Assembly (NCBI GenBank): GCA_023053545.1
Contig: JAKZAN010000157.1
Coordinates: forward strand, 1-64,000
Source: Lepidurus packardi
Taxonomy: Eukaryota > Arthropoda > Branchiopoda > Notostraca > Triopsidae
Length of the DNA stretch: 64,000 nt
Direction: 5' to 3'
Shown here: positions 1 to 12,899 of the stretch, one piece after another
Layout of the letters: every line of letters begins with the position of its first letter
Position numbering within the stretch: the stretch's first letter is position 1
Position numbers and translations under genes: made by a program
The notes under the pieces: generated by a model
Database searches by the model: none
Told to the model about the DNA's origin: nothing
The model's input: the letters and a program-made list of their open reading frames with translations, nothing else

Positions 1-281
1 TAATTCAGTCCGTAAGGAATTAATTCAGTCCGTAATGAATTAATTCAGTCCGTAAGGAATTAATATAGTCCGTAAGGAATTAATTAAGTCCGTAAGGAAT
101 TAATTCAGTCCGTAATTAATTAATTCAGTCCGTAAGGAATTAGTTCAATCCGTAAGGAATAACTTCAGTACGTAAGGAATTAATTCAGTCCGTAAGGAAA
201 TGATTCAGTCCGTAAGAAATTAATTCAGTCCGTAAGGAATTATTTCAGTAAGAATGGAATTCAATCAATCCTAAAGAATTA

Positions 282-1290
282 ATTCAGTCCGTAAGGAAAT
301 AATTCAGTCCGTAAGGAATTAATTCAGTAAGAATGGGATTCAATCAATCCTAAAGAATTAATTCAGTCCGTAAGGAATTAATTAAGTCCGTAGGGAATTA
401 ATTAAGTCCGTAAGGAATTAATTCAGTCCGTAAGGAATTAATTCAGTCAGTAAGGAATTATTTCAGTCAGTAAGGAATTATTTCAGTCCGTAAGGAATTA
501 ATTCAGTCCGTAATTAATTCATTCATTCCTTACGGAATTAGTTAAGTCCATAATGAATTAAATCAGTCCGTAAGGAAATAATTCAGACCGTAAAGAATTA
601 ATTAAGTCCGTAAGGAATTAATTCAGTCCGTAAGGAATTAATTCAGTCCGTAAGGAATTAATTCAGTCCGTAAGGAATTAATATAGTCCGTAAGGAATTA
701 ATTAAGTCCGTAAGGAATTAATTAATTCCGTAAGGAATTAATTCAGTCCGTAAGGATTTAATTCAGTCCGTAAGGTATTAATTCAGTCCGTAAGGAAATA
801 ATTCAGTCCGTAAGGAATTAATTCAGTAAGAATGGGATTCAATCAATCCTAAAGAATTAATTCAGTCCGTAAGGAATTAATTAAGTCCGTAGGGAATTAA
901 TTAAGTCCGTAAGGAATTAATTCAGTCCGTAAGGAATTAATTCAGTCAGTAAGGAATTATTTCAGTCAGTAAGGAATTATTTCAGTCCGTAAGGAATTAA
1001 TTCAGTCCGTAATTAATTCATTCATTCCTTACGGAATTAGTTAAGTCCATAATGAATTAAATCAGTCCGTAAGGAAATAATTCAGACCGTAAAGAATTAA
1101 TTAAGTCCGTAAGGAATTAATTCAGTCCGTAAGGAATTAATTCAGTCCGTAAGGAATTAATTCAGTCCGTAAGGAATTAATATAGTCCGTAAGGAATTAA
1201 TTAAGTCCGTAAGGAATTAATTAATTCCGTAAGGAATTAATTCAGTCCGTAAGGATTTAATTCAGTCCGTAAGGTATTAATTCAGTCCGT
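282..1290. repeat. 499-bp higher-order repeat, two tandem copies
   Basis: Rare markers recur at a spacing of exactly 499 bp. The 'gaatgggatt' form of the 39-bp block lies at 331 and 830, 'gttaagtccataatg' after the inverted monomer at 541 and 1,040, and the inverted core ccttacgg at 528 and 1,027. Copy 1 is about 282-780 and copy 2 about 781-1,279. Both hold one 39-bp composite block and one inverted-monomer block. 499 equals 25 monomers minus 1 bp, the slip contributed by the single composite. Bases 1-281 before it resemble about 1,478-1,760 (offset 1,477), so this HOR is embedded in a larger, older repeat. Confidence 0.85.
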
Positions 1291-3435
1291 AAGGAATTAA
1301 TTCAGTCCGTAAGGAATTAGTTCAATCCGTAAGGAATAACTTCAGTCCGTAAGGAATTAATTCAGACCGTAAAGAATTAATTAAGTACGTTAGGAATTCA
1401 TTAAGTCCATAAGGATATAATTAAGTCCTTAAAGAATTAATTCCGTCCGTAAGGAATTAATTCAGTCCGTAAGGAATTAATTCAGTCCGTAAGGAATTAA
1501 TTCAGTCCGTAATGAATTAATTCAGGCCGTAAGGAATTAATATAGTCCGTAAGGATTTAATTCAGTCCGTAAGGTATTAATTCAGTCCGTAATTAATTAA
1601 TTCAGTCCGTAAGGAATTAGTTCAATCCGTAAGGAATAACTTCAGTACGTAAGGAATTAATTCAGTCCGTAAGGAAATGATTCAGTCCGTAAGAAATTAA
1701 TTCAGTCCGTAAGGAATTATTTCAGTAAGAATGGAATTCAATCAATCCTAAAGAATTAATTCAGTCCGTAAGGAAATAATTCAGTCCGTAAGGAATTAAT
1801 TCAGTAAGAATGGAATTCAATCAATCCTAAAGAATTAATTCAGTCCGTAAGGAAATAATTCAGTCCGTAAGGAATTAATTCAGACCGTAAAGAATTAATT
1901 AAGTCCGTAAAGAATTAATTCCGTCCGTATGAAATTAATTCAGTAAGAAAGGAATTCAATCAATCCTAAAGAATTAATTCAGTCCGTAAGGATATGATTC
2001 AGTGAGTAAGGAATTAATTCAGTCCGTAAGGAATTAATTCAGTCCGTAAGGAATTGATTCAGTCCGTAAGGAATTAATTCAGTCCATAAGGAATTAATTC
2101 AGTCCGTAATGAATTAATTCAGTCCGTAAGGAATTAATATAGTCCGTAAGGAATTAATTAAGTCCGTAAGGAATTAATTCAGTCCGTAAGGAATTGATTC
2201 AGTCCGTAAGGAATTAATTCAGTCCGTAAGGAATTATTTCAGTAAGAATGGAATTCAATCAATCTTAAAGAATTAATTCAGTCCGTAAGGAAATAATTCA
2301 GTCCGTAAGGAATTAATTCAGTCCGTAAGGAATTAATTCAGTCCGTAAGGAATTATTTCAGTCCGTAAGAATTTAATTAAATCCGTAAGGAATTAATTAA
2401 GTTCGTAAAGAATTAATTCAGTCCATAAGGAATTAATTCAGTCTGTAAGGAATTAATTAAGTCCGTAAGGAATTAATTCAGTCCGTAAGTAATTAATTCA
2501 GTCCGTAATGAATTAATTCAGTCCATAATGAATTAATTCAGTCCGTAAGTAATTAATTTAGTCCGTAAGGAATTAATTAAGTCCGTAAGGAATTAATTCA
2601 GTCCGTAAGGATTTAATTCAGTCCGTAAGGTATTAATTCAGTCCGTAAGGAATTAATTCAGTCCGTAAGGAATTAATACAATCCGTAAGGAATAACTTCA
2701 GTACGTAAGGAATTAATTCAGTCCTTAAGGAATTGATTCAGTCCGTAAGGAAATAATTCAGTTAGAATGGAATTCAATCAATCCTAAAGAATTAATTCAG
2801 TCCGTAAGGAATTAATTAAGTCCGTAAGGAATTAATTAAGTCCGTAAGGAATTAATTCAGTCCGTAAGGAATTAATTCAGTCCGTAAGGAATTAATTCAG
2901 ACCGTAAAGAATTAATTAAGTACGTAAGGAATTAATTAAGTCCGTAAGGAATTAATTAAGTCCGTAAAGAATTAATTCCGTTCTTAAGGAATTAATTCAG
3001 TCCGTAAAGAATTAATTCAGTCCGTAAGGAATTAATTCAGTAAGAATGGAATTCAATCAATCCTAAAGAATTAATTCAGTCCGTAAGGAATTAATTCAGT
3101 CCGTAAGGAATTAATTAAGCCCGTAAGGAATTAATTCAGTCCGTAAGGAATTAATTCAGTCCGTAATAAATTAATTCAGTCCATAATGAATTAATTCAGT
3201 CCGTAAGTAATTAATTTAGTCCGTAAGGAATTAATTAAGTACGTATGGAATTAATTAAGTCCGTAAGGAATTAATTAAGTCCGTAAGGAATTAATTCAGT
3301 CCGTAAGGATTTAATTCAGTCCGTAAGGTATTAATTCAGTCCGTAAGGAATTAATTCATTCCGTAAGGAATTAATACAATCCGTAAGGAATAACTTCAGT
3401 ACGTAAGGAATTAATTCAGTCCGTAAGGAATTGAT
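1290..3435. repeat. mosaic monomer stretch, subfamily 1
   Basis: Ordinary 20-bp monomers with several 39-bp composite blocks (near 1,730, 1,805, 1,945, 2,240, 2,760 and 3,040) and no inverted monomer. The first part repeats the left edge of the window at offset 1,477. The part from about 2,640 to 3,430 is one of three copies of a segment that also lies at about 6,430-7,220 (offset 3,788) and 8,345-9,040 (a further 1,915). The three share rare variants such as 'ttaagcccgtaagg' and 'ccgttcttaagg'; 'cagttagaatgg' is also common to them. Nothing other than satellite is present. Confidence 0.8.
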
Positions 3436-5640
3436 TCAGTCCGTAAGGAATTAATTAAGTCCGTAAGGAATTAATTCAGTCCGTAAGGAATTAATTCAGT
3501 CCGTAATGAATTAATTCAGTCCATAATGAATTAATTCAGTCCGTAAGTAATTAATTTAGTCCGTAAGGAATTAATTAAGTACGTATGGAATTAATTAAGT
3601 CCGTAAGGAATTAATTAAGTCCGTAAGGAATTAATTCAGTCCGTAAGGATTTAATTCAGTCCGTAAGGTATTAATTCAGTCCGTAATGAATTAATTCAGT
3701 CCATAATGAATTAATTCAGTACGTAAGGAATTCATTAAGTCCGTAAGGAATTCATTAAGTCCGTAAGGAATTAAATCAGTCCGTAACGAATTAATTCTGT
3801 CCGTAAGGATTTAATTCAGTATGTAAGGTATTAATTCAGTCCGTAAGGAATTAATTCAGTCCGTAAGGAATTAATTCAGTCCGTAAGGAATAAGTTCAGT
3901 ACGTATGAAATTAATTCAGTAAGAAAGGAATTCAATCAATCCTAAAGAATTAATTCAGTCCGTAAGGAAATGATTCAGTCCGTAACGAATTAATTCAGTC
4001 CGTAAGGAATTGATTCAGTATGTAAGGAATTAATTCAGTCCGAAAGGAAATAGTTCAGTCCGTAAGGAATTAATTCAGTAAGAATGGAATTCAATCAATC
4101 CAAAAGAATTGATTCAGTCCGTAAGGAATTAATTAAGTCCGTAAGGAATTAATTAAGTCCGTAAGGAATTAATTAAGTCCGTAAGGATTTAATTCAGTCC
4201 GTAAGGTATTAATTCAATCCGTAACTAATAACTTCAGTACGTAAGGAATTAATTCAGTCCGTAAGGAATTATTTCAGTAAGAATGGAATTCAATCAATCC
4301 TAAAGAATTAATTCAGTCCGTAAGGAAATAATTCAGTCCGTAAGGAATTAATTCAGTAAGAATGGAATTCAATCAATCCTAAAGAATTAATTCAGTCCGT
4401 AAGGAATTAATTCAGTCCGTAAGGAATTAATTAAGTCCGTAAGGAATTAATTCAGTCCGTAAGGAATTAATTCAGTCCGTAATGAATTAATTCAGTCCAT
4501 AATGAATTAATTCAGTCCGTAAGTAATTAATTTAGTCCGTAAGGAATTAATTAAGTACGTATGGAATTAATTAAGTCCGTAAGGAATTAATTAAGTCCGT
4601 AAGGAATTAATTCAGTCCGTAAGGATTTAATTCAGTCCGTAAGGTATTAATTCAGTCCGTAATGAATTAATTCAGTCCATAATGAATTAATTCAGTACGT
4701 AAGGAATTCATTAAGTCCGTAAGGAATTCATTAAGTCCGTAAGGAATTAAATCAGTCCGTAACGAATTAATTCTGTCCGTAAGGATTTAATTCAGTATGT
4801 AAGGTATTAATTCAGTCCGTAAGGAATTAATTCAGTCCGTAAGGAATTAATTCAGTCCGTAAGGAATAAGTTCAGTACGTATGAAATTAATTCAGTAAGA
4901 AAGGAATTCAATCAATCCTAAAGAATTAATTCAGTCCGTAAGGAAATGATTCAGTCCGTAACGAATTAATTCAGTCCGTAAGGAATTGATTCAGTATGTA
5001 AGGAATTAATTCAGTCCGAAAGGAAATAGTTCAGTCCGTAAGGAATTAATTCAGTAAGAATGGAATTCAATCAATCCAAAAGAATTGATTCAGTCCGTAA
5101 GGAATTAATTAAGTCCGTAAGGAATTAATTAAGTCCGTAAGGAATTAATTAAGTCCGTAAGGATTTAATTCAGTCCGTAAGGTATTAATTCAATCCGTAA
5201 CTAATAACTTCAGTACGTAAGGAATTAATTCAGTCCGTAAGGAATTATTTCAGTAAGAATGGAATTCAATCAATCCTAAAGAATTAATTCAGTCCGTAAG
5301 GAAATAATTCAGTCCGTAAGGAATTAATTCAGTAAGAATGGAATTCAATCAATCCTAAAGAATTAATTCAGTCCGTAAGGAATTAATTCAGTCCGTAAGG
5401 AATTAATTAAGTCCGTAAGGAATTAATTCAGTCCGTAAGGAATTAATTCAGTCCGTAATGAATAAATTCAGTCCATAATGAATTAATTCAGTCCGTAAGT
5501 AATTAATTTAGTCCGTAAGGAATTAATTAAGTACGTATGGAATTAATTAAGTCCGTAAGGAATTAATTAAGTCCGTAAGGAATTAATTCAGTCCGTAAGG
5601 ATTTAATTCAGTCCGTAAGGTATTAATTCAGTCCGTAAGG
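3435..5640. repeat. 976-bp higher-order repeat, about 2.2 tandem copies
   Basis: Marker pairs are spaced 976 bp: 'ttctgtccgtaagg' at 3,795 and 4,771, and the composite variant 'atccaaaagaattg' at about 4,100 and 5,076. Copy 1 is about 3,435-4,410 and copy 2 about 4,411-5,386, with a partial third copy to about 5,640. The unit holds four 39-bp composites, and 976 is 49 monomers minus 4 bp. Another copy of this family starts near 9,045 (offset 4,387). No inverted monomers occur here. Confidence 0.85.
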
Positions 5641-5649
5641 AATTAATTC

Positions 5650-8600
5650 AGTCCGTAAGGAATTAATACAATCCGTAAGGAATAACTTCAGTACGTAAGG
5701 AATTAATTCAGTCCGTAAGGAATTGATTCAGTCCGTAAGGAAATAATTCAGTAAGAATGGAATTCAATCAATCCTAAAGAATTAATTCAGTCCGTAAGGA
5801 ATTAATAAAGTCCGTAAGGAATTAATTAAGTCCGTAAGGAATTAATTCAGTCCGTAAGGAATTAATTCAGTCCGTAAGGAATTATTTCAGTCCGTAATTA
5901 ATTCATTCATTCCTTACGGAATTAGTTAAGTCCATAATGAATTAATTCAGTCCGTAAGGAATTAATTCAGACCGTAAAGAATTAATTAAGTACGTAAGGA
6001 ATTAATTAAGTCCGTAAGGAATTAATTAAGTCCGTAAAGAATTAATTCCGTTCGTAAGGAATTAATTCAGTCCGTAAGGAATTAATTCAGTCCGTAAGGA
6101 AATAATTCAGTCCGTAAGGAATTAATTCAGTAAGAATGGAAATCAATCAATCCTAAAGAATTAATTCAGTCCGTAAGGAATTAATTCAGTCCGTAAGGAA
6201 TTAATTAAGTCCGTAAGGAATTAATTCAGTCCGTAAGTAATTAATTCAGTCCGTAATGAATTAATTCAGTCCATAATGAATTAATTCAGTCCGTAAGTAA
6301 TTAATTTAGTCCGTAAGGAATTAATTAAGTACGTATGGAATTAATTAAGTCCGTAAGGATTTAATTAAGTCCGTAAGGAATTAATTCAGTCCGTAAGGAT
6401 TTAATTCAGTCCGTAAGGTATTAATTCAGTCCGTAAGGAATTAATTCAGTCCGTAAGGAATTAATACAATCCGTAAGGAATAACTTCAGTACGTAAGGAA
6501 TTAATTCAGTCCTTAAGGAATTGATTCAGTCCGTAAGGAAATAATTCAGTTAGAATGGAATTCAATCAATCCTAAAGAATTAATTCAGTCCGTAAGGAAT
6601 TAATTAAGTCCGTAAGGAATTAATTAAGTCCGTAAGGAATTAATTCAGTCCGTAAGGAATTAATTCAGTCCGTAAGGAATTAATTCAGACCGTAAAGAAT
6701 TAATTAAGTACGTAAGGAATTAATTAAGTCCGTAAGGAATTAATTAAGTCCGTAAAGAATTAATTCCGTTCTTAAGGAATTAATTCAGTCCGTAAAGAAT
6801 TAATTCAGTCCGTAAGGAATTAATTCAGTAAGAATGGAATTCAATCAATCCTAAAGAATTAATTCAGTCCGTAAGGAATTAATTCAGTCCGTAAGGAATT
6901 AATTAAGCCCGTAAGGAATTAATTCAGTCCGTAAGGAATTAATTCAGTCCGTAATAAATTAATTCAGTCCATAATGAATTAATTCAGTCCGTAAGTAATT
7001 AATTTAGTCCGTAAGGAATTAATTAAGTACGTATGGAATTAATTAAGTCCGTAAGGAATTAATTAAGTCCGTAAGGAATTAATTCAGTCCGTAAGGATTT
7101 AATTCAGTCCGTAAGGTATTAATTCAGTCCGTAAGGAATTAATTCATTCCGTAAGGAATTAATACAATCCGTAAGGAATAACTTCAGTACGTAAGGAATT
7201 AATTCAGTCCGTAAGGAATTGATTCAGTCCGTAAGGAAATAATTCAGTAAGAATGGAATTCAATCAATCCTAAAGAATTAATTCAGTCCGTAAGGAATTA
7301 ATTCAGTCCGTAAGGAATTAATTAAGTCCGTAAGGAATTAATTCAGTCCGTAAGGAATTAATTCAGTCCGTAATGAATTAATTCAGTCCATAATGAATTA
7401 ATTCAGTCCGTAAGTAATTAATTTAGTCCGTAAGGAATTAATTAAGTACGTATGGAATTAATTAAGTCCGTAAGGAATTAATTAAGTCCGTAAGGAATTA
7501 ATTCAGTCCGTAAGGATTTAATTCAGTCCGTAAGGTATTAATTCAGTCCGTAATGAATTAATTCAGTCCATAAGGAATTAATACAATCCGTAAGGAATAA
7601 CTTCAGTACGTAAGGAATTAATTCAGTCCGTAAGGAATTGATTCAGTCCGTAAGGAAATAATTCAGTAAGAATGGAATTCAATCAATCCTAAAGAATTAA
7701 TTCAGTCCGTAAGGAATTAATAAAGTCCGTAAGGAATTAATTAAGTCCGTAAGGAATTAATTCAGTCCGTAAGGAATTAATTCAGTCCGTAAGGAATTAT
7801 TTCAGTCCGTAATTAATTCATTCATTCCTTACGGAATTAGTTAAGTCCAAAATGAATTAATTCAGTCCGTAAGGAATTAATTCAGACCGTAAAGAATTAA
7901 TTAAGTACGTAAGGAATTAATTAAGTCCGTAAGGAATTAATTAAGTCCGTAAAGAATTAATTCCGTTCGTAAGGAATTAATTCAGTCCGTAAGGAATTAA
8001 TTCAGTCCGTAAGGAAATAATTCAGTCCGTAAGGAATTAATTCAGTAAGAATGGAAATCAATCAATCCTAAAGAATTAATTCAGTCCGTAAGGAATTAAT
8101 TCAGTCCGTAAGGAATTAATTAAGTCCGTAAGGAATTAATTCAGTCCGTAAGTAATTAATTCAGTCCGTAATGAATTAATTCAGTCCATAATGAATTAAT
8201 TCAGTCCGTAAGTAATTAATTTAGTCCGTAAGGAATTAATTAAGTACGTATGGAATTAATTAAGTCCGTAAGGATTTAATTAAGTCCGTAAGGAATTAAT
8301 TCAGTCCGTAAGGATTTAATTCAGTCCGTAAGGTATTAATTCAGTCCGTAAGGAATTAATTCAGTCCGTAAGGAATTAATACAATCCGTAAGGAATAACT
8401 TCAGTACGTAAGGAATTAATTCAGTCCTTAAGGAATTGATTCAGTCCGTAAGGAAATAATTCAGTTAGAATGGAATTCAATCAATCCTAAAGAATTAATT
8501 CAGTCCGTAAGGAATTAATTAAGTCCGTAAGGAATTAATTAAGTCCGTAAGGAATTAATTCAGTCCGTAAGGAATTAATTCAGTCCGTAAGGAATTAATT

Positions 8601-9045
8601 CAGACCGTAAAGAATTAATTAAGTACGTAAGGAATTAATTAAGTCCGTAAGGAATTAATTAAGTCCGTAAAGAATTAATTCCGTTCTTAAGGAATTAATT
8701 CAGTCCGTAAAGACTTAATTCAGTCCGTAAGGAATTAATTCAGTAAGAATGGAATTAAATCAATCCTAAAGAATTAATTCAGTCCGTAAGGAATTAATTC
8801 AGTCCGTAAGGAATTAATTAAGCCCGTAAGGAATTAATTCAGTCCGTAAGGAATTAATTCAGTCCGTAATAAATTAATTCAGTCCATAATGAATTAATTC
8901 AGTCCGTAAGTAATTAATTTAGTCCGTAAGGAATTAATTAAGTACGTATGGAATTAATTAAGTCCGTAAGGAATTAATTAAGTCCGTAAGGAATTAATTC
9001 AGTCCGTAAGGATTTAATTCAGTCCGTAAGGTATTAATTCAGTCC
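5650..9045. repeat. 1,915-bp higher-order repeat, about 1.8 tandem copies
   Basis: Markers spaced 1,915 bp include the inverted core ccttacgg (5,912 and 7,827), 'ggaaatcaatcaatcc' (6,138 and 8,053) and 'aagcccgtaagg' (6,905 and 8,820). Copy 1 begins near 5,650 and copy 2 near 7,565; the match stops near 9,045. The unit carries five composite blocks, and 1,915 is 96 monomers minus 5 bp. The copies differ by scattered point changes, for example 'gtccataatg' near 5,932 against 'gtccaaaatg' near 7,847, so the duplication is not brand new. Confidence 0.85.
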
Positions 9046-9780
9046 GTAATGAATTAATTCAGTCCATAATGAATTAATTCAGTACGTAAGGAATTCATTA
9101 AGTCCGTAAGGAATTCATTAAGTCCGTAAGGAATTAAATCAGTCCGTAACGAATTAATTCTGTCCGTAAGGATTTAATTCAGTATGTAAGGTATTAATTC
9201 AGTCCGTAAGGAATTAATTCAGTCCGTAAGGAATTAATTCAGTCCGTAAGGAATAAGTTCAGTACGTATGAAATTAATTCAGTAAGAAAGGAATTCAATC
9301 AATCCTAAAGAATTAATTCAGTCCGTAAAGAAATGATTCAGTCCGTAACGAATTAATTCAGTCCGTAAGGAATTGATTCAGTATGTAAGGAATTAATTCA
9401 GTCCGAAAGGAAATAGTTCAGTCCGTAAGGAATTAATTCAGTAAGAATGGAATTCAATCAATCCAAAAGAATTGATTCAGTCCGTAAGGAATTAATTAAG
9501 TCCGTAAGGAATTAATTAAGTCCGTAAGGAATTAATTAAGTCCGTAAGGATTTAATTCAGTCCGTAAGGTATTAATTCAATCCGTAACTAATAACTTCAG
9601 TACGTAAGGAATTAATTCAGTCCGTAAGGAATTATTTCAGTAAGAATGGAATTCAATCAATCCTAAAGAATTAATTCAGTCCGTAAGGAAATAATTCAGT
9701 CCGTAAGGAATTAATTCAGTAAGAATGGAATTCAATCAATCCTAAAGAATTAATTCAGTCCGTAAGGAATTAATTCAGTC
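9045..9780. repeat. dispersed copy of the 976-bp family
   Basis: From about 9,045 the sequence matches 4,658 onward at offset 4,387. Checked markers are gtaacg (4,759 and 9,146) and 'cgtaatgaataaattcag' (5,454 and 9,841). The match continues through the inverted monomer at 5,912 and 10,299 to about 10,480. The segment therefore joins the 976-bp family to the 1,458-bp HOR that follows. It holds only satellite monomers. Confidence 0.75.
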
Positions 9781-12680
9781 CGTAAGGAATTAATTAAGTC
9801 CGTAAGGAATTAATTCAGTCCGTAAGGAATTAATTCAGTCCGTAATGAATAAATTCAGTCCATAATGAATTAATTCAGTCCGTAAGTAATTAATTTAGTC
9901 CGTAAGGAATTAATTAAGTACGTATGGAATTAATTAAGTCCGTAAGGAATTAATTAAGTCCGTAAGGAATTAATTCAGTCCGTAAGGATTTAATTCAGTC
10001 CGTAAGGTATTAATTCAGTCCGTAAGGAATTAATTCAGTCCGTAAGGAATTAATACAATCCGTAAGGAATAACTTCAGTACGTAAGGAATTAATTCAGTC
10101 CGTAAGGAATTGATTCAGTCCGTAAGGAAATAATTCAGTAAGAATGGAATTCAATCAATCCTAAAGAATTAATTCAGTCCGTAAGGAATTAATAAAGTCC
10201 GTAAGGAATTAATTAAGTCCGTAAGGAATTAATTCAGTCCGTAAGGAATTAATTTAGTCCGTAAGGAATTATTTCAGTCCGTAATTAATTCATTCATTCC
10301 TTACGGAATTAGTTAAGTCCATAATGAATCAATTCAGTCCGTAAGGAATTAATTCAGACCGTAAAGAATTAATTAAGTACGTAAGGAATTAATTAAGTCC
10401 GTAAGGAATTAATTAAGTCCGTAAAGAATTAATTCCGTTCGTAAGGAATTAATTCAGTCCGTAAGGAATTAATTCAGTCCGTAAGGAATAAATTCAGTCC
10501 GTACAGAATTAATTCAGTCCGTAAGGAATTAATATAGTCCGTAAGGATTTAATTAAGTCCGTAAGGAATTAATTAAGTCCGTAAGGAATTAATTCAGTCC
10601 GTAAGGATTTAATTCAGTCCGTAAGGTATTAATTCAGTCCGTAAGGAATTCATTCAGTCCGTAAGGAATTAATTCAATCCGTAACTAATAACTTCAGTAC
10701 GTAAGGAATTAATTCAGTCCGTAAGGAAATAATTCAGTCCGTAAGGAATTAATTCAGTAAGAATGGAATTCAATCAATCCTAAAGAATTAATTCAGTCCG
10801 TAAGGAATTAATTCAGTCCGTAAGGAATTAATTAAGTCCGTAAGGAATTAATTCAGTCCGTAAGGAATTAATTCAGTCCGTAATGAATTAATTCAGTCCA
10901 TAATGAATTAATTCAGTCCGTAAGGAATTAGTTTAGTCCGTAAGGAATTAATTAAGTACGTATGGAATTAATTAAGTCCGTAAGGAATTAATTAAGTCCG
11001 TAAGGAATTAATTCAGTCCGTAAGGATTTAATCCAGTCCGTAAGGAATTAATTAAGTCCGTAAGGAATTAATTAAGTCCGTAAGGAATTAATTCAGTCCG
11101 TAAGGATTTAATCCAGTCCGTAAGGAATTAATTCAGTCCGTAAGGAATTAATTCAGTCCGTAAGGAATTAATTCACTCCGTAATGAATTAATTCAGTCCA
11201 TAATGAATTAATTCAGTCCGTAAGGAATTAATTCAGTCCGTAAGGAATTAATTAAGTCCGTAAGGAATTAATTCAGTCCGTAAGGAATTAATTCAGTCCG
11301 TAATGAATAAATTCAGTCCATAATGAATTAATTCAGTCCGTAAGTAATTAATTTAGTCCGTAAGGAATTAATTAAGTACGTATGGAATTAATTAAGTCCG
11401 TAAGGAATTAATTAAGTCCGTAAGGAATTAATTCAGTCCGTAAGGATTTAATTCAGTCCGTAAGGTATTAATTCAGTCCGTAAGGAATTAATTCAGTCCG
11501 TAAGGAATTAATACAATCCGTAAGGAATAACTTCAGTACGTAAGGAATTAATTCAGTCCGTAAGGAATTGATTCAGTCCGTAAGGAAATAATTCAGTAAG
11601 AATGGAATTCAATCAATCCTAAAGAATTAATTCAGTCCGTAAGGAATTAATAAAGTCCGTAAGGAATTAATTAAGTCCGTAAGGAATTAATTCAGTCCGT
11701 AAGGAATTAATTTAGTCCGTAAGGAATTATTTCAGTCCGTAATTAATTCATTCATTCCTTACGGAATTAGTTAAGTCCATAATGAATCAATTCAGTCCGT
11801 AAGGAATTAATTCAGACCGTAAAGAATTAATTAAGTACGTAAGGAATTAATTAAGTCCGTAAGGAATTAATTAAGTCCGTAAAGAATTAATTCCGTTCGT
11901 AAGGAATTAATTCAGTCCGTAAGGAATTAATTCAGTCCGTAAGGAATAAATTCAGTCCGTACAGAATTAATTCAGTCCGTAAGGAATTAATATAGTCCGT
12001 AAGGATTTAATTAAGTCCGTAAGGAATTAATTAAGTCCGTAAGGAATTAATTCAGTCCGTAAGGATTTAATTCAGTCCGTAAGGTATTAATTCAGTCCGT
12101 AAGGAATTCATTCAGTCCGTAAGGAATTAATTCAATCCGTAACTAATAACTTCAGTACGTAAGGAATTAATTCAGTCCGTAAGGAAATAATTCAGTCCGT
12201 AAGGAATTAATTCAGTAAGAATGGAATTCAATCAATCCTAAAGAATTAATTCAGTCCGTAAGGAATTAATTCAGTCCGTAAGGAATTAATTAAGTCCGTA
12301 AGGAATTAATTCAGTCCGTAAGGAATTAATTCAGTCCGTAATGAATTAATTCAGTCCATAATGAATTAATTCAGTCCGTAAGGAATTAGTTTAGTCCGTA
12401 AGGAATTAATTAAGTACGTATGGAATTAATTAAGTCCGTAAGGAATTAATTAAGTCCGTAAGGAATTAATTCAGTCCGTAAGGATTTAATCCAGTCCGTA
12501 AGGAATTAATTAAGTCCGTAAGGAATTAATTAAGTCCGTAAGGAATTAATTCAGTCCGTAAGGATTTAATCCAGTCCGTAAGGAATTAATTCAGTCCGTA
12601 AGGAATTAATTCAGTCCGTAAGGAATTAATTCACTCCGTAATGAATTAATTCAGTCCATAATGAATTAATTCAGTCCGTA
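9780..12680. repeat. 1,458-bp higher-order repeat, two tandem copies
   Basis: Six markers are spaced exactly 1,458 bp: 'cgtaatgaataaattcag' (9,841 and 11,299), ccttacgg (10,299 and 11,757), 'ataatgaatcaattcag' (10,321 and 11,779), 'gtacagaatt' (10,501 and 11,959), 'gtttagtccg' (10,931 and 12,389) and 'tcactccgtaatg' (11,173 and 12,631). Two 39-bp composites per unit explain the length (73 monomers minus 2 bp). I saw no difference between copies in the lines compared, which suggests a young duplication. A nested repeat of about 60 bp ('ggatttaatccagtccg' occurs twice in each copy) is visible at 11,020-11,110. Confidence 0.88.
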
Positions 12681-12899
12681 AGTAATTAATTTAGTCTGTA
12701 AGGAATTAATTAAGTACGTATGGAATTAATTAAGTCCGTAAGGAATTAATTAAGTCCGTAAGGAATTAATTCAGTCCGTAAGGATTTAATTCAGTCCGTA
12801 AGGTATTAATTCAGTCCGTAAGGAATTAATTCAGTCCGTAAGGAATTAATTCAGTCCGTAAGGAAATAATTAAGTCCGTAAGGAATTAATTCAGTCCGT